Shown: piece after piece, positions 58,099-64,000 of the stretch
Numbering within the stretch: position 1 is the stretch's first letter
Layout: the number at the start of each line of letters is the position of its first letter
Assembly (NCBI GenBank): GCA_025961275.1
Contig: JAOQNJ010000001.1
Location: forward strand, 2,625,353-2,689,352
Source: Providencia alcalifaciens
GTDB lineage: Bacteria > Pseudomonadota > Gammaproteobacteria > Enterobacterales > Enterobacteriaceae
DNA: 64,000 bases
Direction of reading: 5' to 3'
Made by a program: the position numbers and the translations under genes
Notes under the pieces: generated by a model
Told to the model about the DNA's origin: nothing
Seen by the model: only the letters and a program-made list of their open reading frames with translations
The model's database searches: none

Positions 58099-58218
58099 GT
58101 ACCCTAAATAATTCGAGTTACAGGTAGGCGGCCAGAGAAAGAGTCCCTAGGAGCGAACTACGTGACTAGGGCGAATGAACACTGCCAACACCCCTGTAGC
58201 TCGAAGTATAACGGGTAC
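58099..58218 (+). repeat. ERIC/IRU element, full length
   Basis: The 120-bp element has the left end TACCCTAAATAATTCGAG, a centre like GAGTCCCTAGGAGC and GTGACTAGGGCGA (the known ERIC core) and the right end AGCTCGAAGTATAACGGG. It abuts the stop codon of the DUF4026 gene at 58218-58220. Confidence 0.92.
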
Positions 58219-59672
58219 TAGTGCACTTGGGTGCCACTGAACAACTTATAGATCGAATCTGGTGTATAAGTACCGTCTTCGAAATAAATCGTCCAATCCG
58301 TAATATCATCACGAGTTAGCGGATAAACTTCCCCTTCTTGCATCGTTTGCACATAAAAAGGATGGTTAATCAGGCGCCCTTCAAATTGGTCATCCTTCCA
58401 TGAAACTGGCTCGAACCACATATGTTCATGGCCATCATAGCCTTCTTCTGCATCTTGATAACCAATGCCGCATTTTACTAAGAAGCGCCATTCGCTATCG
58501 GCTTCTTCTTCCGCTTTTCCGAGCAATTTCGCCAGAAAACCTTTTTTCTGTACGACAGGTTTTGGTCCGTAATTGTCCAACATGTGCGTGAAATATTCCC
58601 AGCGCAATTTCGCTTTGCGAGACATGTCAGCAGTTTCTTCATCTGTACGCATAAACATCATGGCGTTTTGATCTTCAAAACCTTTAAAAAAGCTCTCTAA
58701 AATTGGATTTTCCTGAGTTACCCGAAATAGCATTGCAGAAGGATGTTGATGTGATTCATCACGGTCATGCCAGTCACCCTTAAAACGTTCTGAGCTTACA
58801 TCGCCAAACTCATAGTTCATCTCTTCAAGCGGCTTCAAGTCATCAATGCTTGTTGATTGCCCCACATGTCGTAAACCTTCTTCAAAAGGCAACACGACTA
58901 AATATTCATAGCCTGCTTGTGTTTGACCAATAAAAATAGGTTCGTTGAAAACAATCTTACCGTTAGTAATGCTGTTATTGACAAAGCTCCAGAACAGCTC
59001 AGGAATACCATAATAAGAAGCAATTGGGTGTGGAATAATAATTTCGGCTTCTGATAACCCACAACGTGCAAGACCATGGGTATGGAACCAATACATCGTC
59101 GGTCCAGGTTCTTCCCCCTCTTGCTGCTCTTCGTTTTCATCCTGGTCATAGATAGCATGAACAACATATAGAGAATCAATGCTTGGCATCAAATCATCAA
59201 TAAGTTGGAAATTGAGCCACTCACGAGTAAACACTTTTCCAGCCGCAGAGAGATCAAGACCCAATAATAAATCAGGGACGAGAATTTGAATGATCTTTAA
59301 TTGGTGTAGGTAACTGACCAAGGGTTGGTCTTGAAAAATACATTCTACAATAACAGCTTGAGGTGCAGCACTAGCTTCAGCATATAACTCAGAGCTAATA
59401 GGATCTGTCGCAAAATAAGGATTAATCACATATTCAGGATCGCTATCAACTAACGATATAAAGAAACGTAGTTCTTCTTCCCCACGTTTACAAGAAAAGA
59501 AAAAACCGCTTTCATCTTCATCAATTTCGCCTTCAGTAAAATAGCCTTGCTGTTCTAAACGCTGCTCTAAGGTTAATGATGTTAATTCAGAAGCAGGGAT
59601 GGCAACCATCATTGATGCTTCTTTTTCACCTTCACCAGCAGCAATATCTAGGTATTGTTGTTTATTATTCAT
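58218..59672 (-). CDS. DUF4026/DUF2314 family protein
   Basis: The 484-aa acidic cytosolic protein has an N-terminal DUF4026-type region (residues 15-370) and a C-terminal DUF2314-like module (about 395-475; EHMWFEPVSWKDDQFEGRLIN and EGEVYPLTRDDITDWTIYFED). Neither domain has a known function. Related proteins are found in Enterobacterales as single genes and near polymorphic toxin loci. AGGT lies upstream of the ATG. The TAG stop sits at the border of an ERIC element, which may have shortened the gene by a few codons. Confidence 0.75.
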   Translation of the reverse strand: MNNKQQYLDIAAGEGEKEASMMVAIPASELTSLTLEQRLEQQGYFTEGEIDEDESGFFFSCKRGEEELRFFISLVDSDPEYVINPYFATDPISSELYAEASAAPQAVIVECIFQDQPLVSYLHQLKIIQILVPDLLLGLDLSAAGKVFTREWLNFQLIDDLMPSIDSLYVVHAIYDQDENEEQQEGEEPGPTMYWFHTHGLARCGLSEAEIIIPHPIASYYGIPELFWSFVNNSITNGKIVFNEPIFIGQTQAGYEYLVVLPFEEGLRHVGQSTSIDDLKPLEEMNYEFGDVSSERFKGDWHDRDESHQHPSAMLFRVTQENPILESFFKGFEDQNAMMFMRTDEETADMSRKAKLRWEYFTHMLDNYGPKPVVQKKGFLAKLLGKAEEEADSEWRFLVKCGIGYQDAEEGYDGHEHMWFEPVSWKDDQFEGRLINHPFYVQTMQEGEVYPLTRDDITDWTIYFEDGTYTPDSIYKLFSGTQVH

Positions 59673-59811
59673 TATGTAGACCTATAATTTATTCACTCAC
59701 TAAAGAATAACAGCTTAGCTTAATGATTTATATTGTGAATAATCTTAACGATTTCATATCGCAAGCAAATAACCAACATTGGCTTTAAGTAAGAAAATCA
59801 TCATTATTCGA

Positions 59812-59939
59812 TATACTCTAAATAATTCGAGTTGCATGTAGGCGACAAATGAAGATAGGCGGGGGAGCATAGACAAACACGGTGACTTGACTCGCTGAGT
59901 GTAGTCAACAACCATGCAAATTGAAGTATGACCAGTATA
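59812..59939 (+). repeat. ERIC/IRU element, full length
   Basis: The 128-bp copy runs from TATACTCTAAATAATTCGAG to AATTGAAGTATGACCAGTATA-type ends. It lies upstream of the DUF4026 gene. Confidence 0.88.
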
Positions 59940-60003
59940 GTGTGTTATTCTACTTTTCATCAATTAATCGGTCAGGCACAATAGAGAAATCTCAACTGTT
60001 CGA

Positions 60004-60048
60004 CATACCCTAAATATGTCAAGATTCATCTTGAAGTATGGCGGATGT
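60004..60048 (+). repeat. Mini-ERIC (ends only)
   Basis: A 45-bp copy in which the left end ATACCCTAAATA is joined directly to the right end TCATCTTGAAGTATGGCGG, with the core deleted. It lies 37 bp before the small ORF at 60085. Confidence 0.7.
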
Positions 60049-60084
60049 CACCCTTGTGCTATATCGAATACAGGTTGTAAAAAC

Positions 60085-60267
60085 ATGGCTGATTTAACCC
60101 AGAAACAAAAAGACTATCTTGATGAACTTGCAAAGGAGCGCGTTTTTGACATGAATAATGACGATGTCGTTATCAACGCGCTCGAACAAAAAGTGCATCA
60201 AATGGAAGAGCATTTAAAAACGTATTTCCATGAACGCGTCCATTTTTATAAAAACACACAAAAATAG
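60085..60267 (+). CDS. Small conserved-looking protein of unknown function
   Basis: The 60-aa protein is charged and helical (LTQKQKDYLDELAKERVF; ALEQKVHQMEEHL), with no signal peptide or membrane segment. The ATG at 60085 has AGGTTG about 12 nt upstream. The open frame extends upstream to 60016 but that part is ERIC sequence, so the shorter start is preferred. The amphipathic heptad pattern suggests a small coiled coil. I do not recognise a family. Confidence 0.6.
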   Translation: MADLTQKQKDYLDELAKERVFDMNNDDVVINALEQKVHQMEEHLKTYFHERVHFYKNTQK

Positions 60268-60965
60268 CCTTAAGCTTAATAACTAATGCCGATGTTAACC
60301 TTTAATATCGGCTTTCATGACCGATGAATCTTTAGCCTTAAATCTATTCTCTATCAGCTTTATTTGCCTACTTCATATACCCATCCAAAATAATGATACT
60401 TGCAATACAAAACTGGACGATAGGTACCCCCATCCTTCGTGTATTAAACAAAAAACAGTATTACTTATCTCAAATCCACTGTGCTTAAATTAGTTTGAAA
60501 ATGGATGATAATCTTTCATTTGAAATCCTTTTTTGGATTTAAATTTTACTCATCTGATTAAGATGAAACGCTCATTTTTTAGCCGTTGGTAACACTCATC
60601 TTAAGATCTTAAAACTAAGCCAATAGGTCAAATTTATCAAAATGAACAAAAAATAGGCCATTAAGTGGCTAATAATTAAACAAAACACCCATGTTATAAT
60701 AGCGTGTATTGTGCTTTATTTGACCGAATTTAAGTTATGTCAACCTCGCCTTACCAATAAAACATTAACATTATTTATAAGTTTCATCATAAAAAAATAA
60801 AATACCTCGCAAGTTTCATTTAAAATTAACGCGTTATAAATTGCCATTTTTTAATACATAGAAATACAGTAATTTAGATAAAGTCAGCCGGATAAAAGTA
60901 GCTCCTCCAAAAATATTCTGTTACTATTCGGTCGATTTTTGTTCAGAGAAATTTAGGAGAAGCAA
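60268..60965. other. AT-rich intergenic region
   Basis: About 700 bp between the small ORF and bax. A hairpin GCCGAT / ATCGGC (60288-60312) near the left end may be a weak terminator. TATAAT at 60694 is a possible -10 of a bax or unknown transcript. Otherwise nothing is seen. Confidence 0.5.
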
Positions 60966-61772
60966 ATGCCCTCTCGAACGATGAGGACAAAAGCCGTCTT
61001 CGCTTTCTTACTTTTATTGTTATTTTCGGGTTTGAGTTTCGGCTCAACCAGCACCAGTTTTACACTCAAGAAAGAGTATTCTCACAAGGCCGTGCAGAGC
61101 TCAAATCAGGCTCAAACATCCCTGCCTGATTTGCGAAAATACCCGTCGGGTACGCCACGTAAGAAAGCGTTTTTGAAAACGGTTGTCCCTGTGATTGAAA
61201 AGGTCAATCAAGAAATAATGTCAGAGCGCAAATGGTTGCTCTCTGTCCGCGCCAACAAAAAATGGAGTGCACAAGAACTACGTCGCCTTGCACAAATTTG
61301 CAATAGCTACGGTATGACATGCACTAGCCCAAAACGTATCAATTGGGATAAGTTGTTGAGTCGTGTTGATATTATGCCAACACATCTCGTTGCTACTCAG
61401 GCGGCAACAGAGTCAGGCTGGGGAACCTCACAGCTAGCACAACAAAATGGTAACTTGTTTGGTATGAGATGCGGCAGTGGTTGCCAAATCAAACAAGGGA
61501 AAGTGAAAGGTTATTCGGTATACGACTCGGTCGAAGATACTGTCTCGGCCTATATGAAAAACATGAATACCCATAACGCTTACGAGTCACTTCGATCGTC
61601 AAGAGCAAAACAACGTCAATCTAAGGATGAGTTAGATACAGCAAAACTGATCAATGACATGAAAGGGTATTCACAGTTAGGCTCAACTTATAACCGTTAT
61701 TTACAAGAGATGTTCGCGAGCAATGAAGAATTGATTACACAAGCTCAAACTACGGCATCGACTCGAATTTAG
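60966..61772 (+). CDS. bax: Bax, glucosaminidase-domain protein
   Basis: The 268-aa protein starts with a signal peptide (residues 1-26, cleavage near SFG). A Ser/Lys/Gln-rich linker and the conserved LPDLRKYPSGTPRKKAF box (about 54-70) follow. The GH73 glucosaminidase-like domain (about 100-255) has the catalytic Glu in TQAATESGWGTSQLAQQNGN-type context (about residue 144). It matches E. coli Bax (274 aa). It probably acts on peptidoglycan in the periplasm. GGAGAAG precedes the ATG. It is followed by a terminator, then by acetyltransferase genes that may modify the same polymer. Confidence 0.92.
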   Translation: MPSRTMRTKAVFAFLLLLLFSGLSFGSTSTSFTLKKEYSHKAVQSSNQAQTSLPDLRKYPSGTPRKKAFLKTVVPVIEKVNQEIMSERKWLLSVRANKKWSAQELRRLAQICNSYGMTCTSPKRINWDKLLSRVDIMPTHLVATQAATESGWGTSQLAQQNGNLFGMRCGSGCQIKQGKVKGYSVYDSVEDTVSAYMKNMNTHNAYESLRSSRAKQRQSKDELDTAKLINDMKGYSQLGSTYNRYLQEMFASNEELITQAQTTASTRI

Positions 61773-61800
61773 TTTGTATCACCAGGTACAGGTTTCCACC

Positions 61801-61832
61801 AAAATCCACTTTTTGATAAAGTGGATTTTTTC
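61801..61832 (+). terminator. Terminator of bax
   Basis: The stem AATCCACTTT / AAAGTGGATT with a short loop is followed by TTTTC. It is 30 bp past the bax stop. Confidence 0.9.
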
Positions 61833-61883
61833 TTATTGCAACAAAGTTGATTATTAATATGATGGTGAACGTTCTTCTACCAC

Positions 61884-62023
61884 ATCCGTCATATTTTAAG
61901 TTGCTGTTGGCTGTATATACTGGCTAAACCCGCTCCCCAAATCACATAGACGTCTATGACCGTGGGTGCAAACAAGGGTAAATACGCAGATAATCTACAT
62001 GCAACTCAAATTATTTTGGGCTA
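61884..62023 (-). repeat. ERIC/IRU element, inverted orientation, long variant
   Basis: About 140 bp begin with TCCGTCATATTTTAAGTTGC (reverse of the right end) and end with CATGCAACTCAAATTATTTT (reverse of the left end). The centre keeps CTCCCCAAATCAC. It lies in the untranslated region just before the MBOAT gene. Confidence 0.8.
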
Positions 62024-62049
62024 ACAATAATTAACAATTTGAGTCTAAT

Positions 62050-63468
62050 ATGAATTTTTTCTCATTTGAGTTTCTTGGCTCTTTTTTAGTTTTTTTCTTG
62101 ATTTATTGGAGCTGCCAACCCAGCGCAAAGCTTCAGAATGGGCTACTCATTACAGCGAGTTACTTTTTTATTTATTCATTCAACCCTGATTTTGCTTATA
62201 TTTTATTTGGATACACACTCTTTATTTATTTCTTAACCAATTGGGTTTCAAATTGGCTTTCCAATAAATGGGTCTTCACGATACTGGCCTTGGGGATTAT
62301 TGGTTGTTTTACCGCGTTTAAATATTACTCTTTTTTCCAAGAAACACTTCAACAGACATTCGATAAGTTTGGCTTCAGCGTAGGGCTACCAATCATTGAG
62401 CTATTAGCCCCTATTGGGCTGTCTTTCTATGCATTCCATTCGGTAAGCTATACCGTTTCCGTTTGTCGTAAAGAAATCCCCAAAGCAGACTTCTTTGATG
62501 TCGCACTATACCTTAGCTTTTTTCCGAGCATTGTCGCTGGCCCTATCAATCGCGCTAAAAACTTTCTCCCACAAATTCAAGCTGAAAGCCGTGAAATACT
62601 GGATCCTAGGAAAGCGATTTTACTTATCTCATTAGCACTGGTTAAACTATTCTTGTTTAGTTCATACTTAGCTGAAAACTTCGTTAACCCTGTCTTTGAT
62701 GCTCCAGCAGGTTTCAGCGCAGGTGAGATATTAGTCGCGACCTATGCTTACGCATGGAATATCTACTTTAACTTTTCAGGTTACACCAACTTAGTCACAG
62801 GCATCGCTTTATTATTAGGCTTCCGTGTTCCTGTTAACTTTAATGCGCCTTATATGGCGGCCAACTTAAAAGAATTTTGGGCGCGTTGGCATATAAGTTT
62901 ATCGACATTTATTCGCGACTATATCTATATTCCACTCGGCGGGAACCGAAAAGGTTTTAGCCGTATGAATACCCATGTTTTCTTAGCGATGGTGATCTCC
63001 GGTTTATGGCATGGCGCAGCAATGACATTTGTCGTTTGGGGAGCAATTCATGGTCTTGGAATTGTCTTGCTCAATCTTAAGAGTTTCTGCATGGAAAAAC
63101 TTGGTTGGACAAAAACGTTCCCTAATAAAACTGTCTCGACGTTATTTGCGCGTATTTTCACATTTCATTTTGTCTGCTTTGCATGGATATTTTTCCGCAG
63201 TCCAACCTTTGATGATGCGTTACTGCTCATCTCGCAAATAGGTGCGCCTGGATTTATCGCATCAATCGGTTCAAGCATTGGCTTATTAATCGCATTTTGG
63301 ATATTACTGTTACTCTACCCTTACTTTGTGCAGTCATATCATTATGCTGCGAGGAAATATCAAGATATCGCTTGGTACTATTATCCGATCCCTCTCGCTA
63401 TCATTCTGACCATTATGTTTATGCTTTCGCCTTCTGGAATGCCGGGATTTATTTATGCTAACTTCTGA
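62050..63468 (+). CDS. MBOAT family O-acyltransferase
   Basis: The 472-aa protein has about 11 membrane segments with the MBOAT core: FFPSIVAGPINRAKNFLPQ (about 157-175), FWARWHISLSTFIRDYIYIPLGG (about 276-298) and the catalytic His in ISGLWHGAAMTFVVWG (about 316-331). It resembles AlgI and the peptidoglycan acetyl transporter PatA. It would move acetyl groups across the inner membrane. Its stop overlaps the start of the next gene by 14 bp, and bax lies upstream, so acetylation of peptidoglycan or an exopolysaccharide is likely. The polymer is not shown by sequence. Confidence 0.88.
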   Translation: MNFFSFEFLGSFLVFFLIYWSCQPSAKLQNGLLITASYFFIYSFNPDFAYILFGYTLFIYFLTNWVSNWLSNKWVFTILALGIIGCFTAFKYYSFFQETLQQTFDKFGFSVGLPIIELLAPIGLSFYAFHSVSYTVSVCRKEIPKADFFDVALYLSFFPSIVAGPINRAKNFLPQIQAESREILDPRKAILLISLALVKLFLFSSYLAENFVNPVFDAPAGFSAGEILVATYAYAWNIYFNFSGYTNLVTGIALLLGFRVPVNFNAPYMAANLKEFWARWHISLSTFIRDYIYIPLGGNRKGFSRMNTHVFLAMVISGLWHGAAMTFVVWGAIHGLGIVLLNLKSFCMEKLGWTKTFPNKTVSTLFARIFTFHFVCFAWIFFRSPTFDDALLLISQIGAPGFIASIGSSIGLLIAFWILLLLYPYFVQSYHYAARKYQDIAWYYYPIPLAIILTIMFMLSPSGMPGFIYANF

Positions 63469-64000
63469 GTTTAAAAGAAACCTGATAAAAACCGGACAAG
63501 TGCTGTTTATTGTTTTGGTCGCAGGATTATTATTGATTTGGCTAAACCAAGGTTCATTAGAACGTTTTTGGCAGCAAAAATACCACCGTGATACACCCTG
63601 GGCTGCGATATCAGGCAATCCTGTGTGGGATTATGGGGCATATTTGCATGATGGCACACAGGCCGCTGGAGGCGCTTTTCTTTATCACACCTCTGGACAA
63701 CAGGCTTTTGATGCTAAAGAGGCTGAAGCAATTGCTATCGCGAATGAAAACAGTAAACGTACCTTCCCTGAAGGTTTTCAGGTTGGGCTGCGCTTTGTTA
63801 ACGGTTATATTTACCCTGCTGAATCACTGTCAATCACCTTCCCTGAGCTATTAAAACGCCAGCAAGCACGAGAACCGTTAAAGGCAAGCAAAGCCGGTCC
63901 AGTCAAAATTAGCAATACCGGGCCGATTATTCCGAAGCATTTCGCCAAACTTGAAAAAGGCAATGAGGTTCTGTTTGCGGGTGATTCGATGATGCAAGGC
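63455..64000 (+). CDS. SGNH/GDSL-type (DUF459) O-acetyltransferase or esterase, N-terminal part
   Basis: The 182 codons in the window run off the right edge. The protein has an N-terminal signal anchor (residues 12-32), a periplasmic beta-rich region, and at the very edge the SGNH block I motif FAGDSMMQG (about 174-182) with the catalytic Ser. The ATG at 63455 overlaps the MBOAT gene, so the two are translationally coupled. MBOAT plus SGNH is the typical pair for polymer O-acetylation (AlgI/AlgJ, PatA/PatB): the first passes acetyl groups out, the second attaches them to the polymer. Confidence 0.82.
   Translation, partial: MLTSEFKRNLIKTGQVLFIVLVAGLLLIWLNQGSLERFWQQKYHRDTPWAAISGNPVWDYGAYLHDGTQAAGGAFLYHTSGQQAFDAKEAEAIAIANENSKRTFPEGFQVGLRFVNGYIYPAESLSITFPELLKRQQAREPLKASKAGPVKISNTGPIIPKHFAKLEKGNEVLFAGDSMMQG

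Noticed and set aside
60016-60084. Longer N-terminus for the small ORF at 60085
   Set aside because: The added residues are translated ERIC sequence.

Overview
The window is a chromosomal segment from an enterobacterium, most like Providencia or a close Morganellaceae relative. Three things point there. Base composition is low-GC, with very AT-rich intergenic regions. The housekeeping proteins are close to those of Escherichia coli (UvrA, SSB, DnaB, TyrB, Alr, QorA, DusA, NemA, DcuC, YnaI). Many ERIC (IRU) repeats lie between genes. The species assignment is inference.

Left part (1-27 kb). It opens with a partial AlaX-type tRNA editing gene, then ilvBN with its ivbL leader peptide and attenuator, all on the minus strand. 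A SoxR-type promoter stands in front of a decayed MFS transporter. The divergent ssb/uvrA pair with its LexA box follows, then tyrB-alr-dnaB, qorA and dusA. Next come an Imm10-like small protein, a nucleoside hydrolase, a SpeF-type ornithine decarboxylase, the channel YnaI and a DUF2750 protein. A complete deoxyribose locus (deoX-deoP-deoK diverging from deoC-deoQ) and RNase Z end this part.

RNA repair locus (27-32.3 kb). rtcR, a CARF-sigma54 activator, is read away from an operon of a slipin, rtcB and a nucleotidyltransferase. Between rtcR and the operon lie a sigma54 promoter and about 390 nt of non-coding but strongly self-complementary sequence. One module carries a tRNA T-arm (TTCGATT loop). 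A second is closed by an 8-bp long-range stem. This resembles the Y-RNA-bearing rsr-yrlBA-rtcBA operons in logic, but there is no rsr (Ro) gene and no rtcA. It is the most interesting part of the window.

Middle (32-46 kb). A WYL regulator and a GST, DoxX and an AraC regulator, and nemRA with its operator are followed by a decayed Septu-type defence pair: ptuA has a frameshift at an A7 run and ptuB an in-frame TAA. Then come an NTF2-like/P-loop kinase fusion protein and a CPA1 Na+/H+ antiporter. A decaying catabolic cluster has a frameshifted marR, maleate isomerase, nitrilase and an FAH-family remnant.

Right part (46-64 kb). It holds a coiled-coil carbohydrate porin and a remnant of a phenol-MetA-type outer-membrane protein, joined by deletion to a truncated T6SS vgrG, with hcp next to it. 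A lone arnT has a PhoP box. metY, dcuC, recX, a DUF4026/DUF2314 protein and a small conserved-looking ORF follow. The window ends with bax beside an MBOAT O-acyltransferase and an SGNH/DUF459 protein, probably for acetylation of peptidoglycan or another envelope polymer.

The 32-51 kb region mixes intact chromosomal genes with broken accessory genes. ERIC elements supply or abut the stop codons of two genes.
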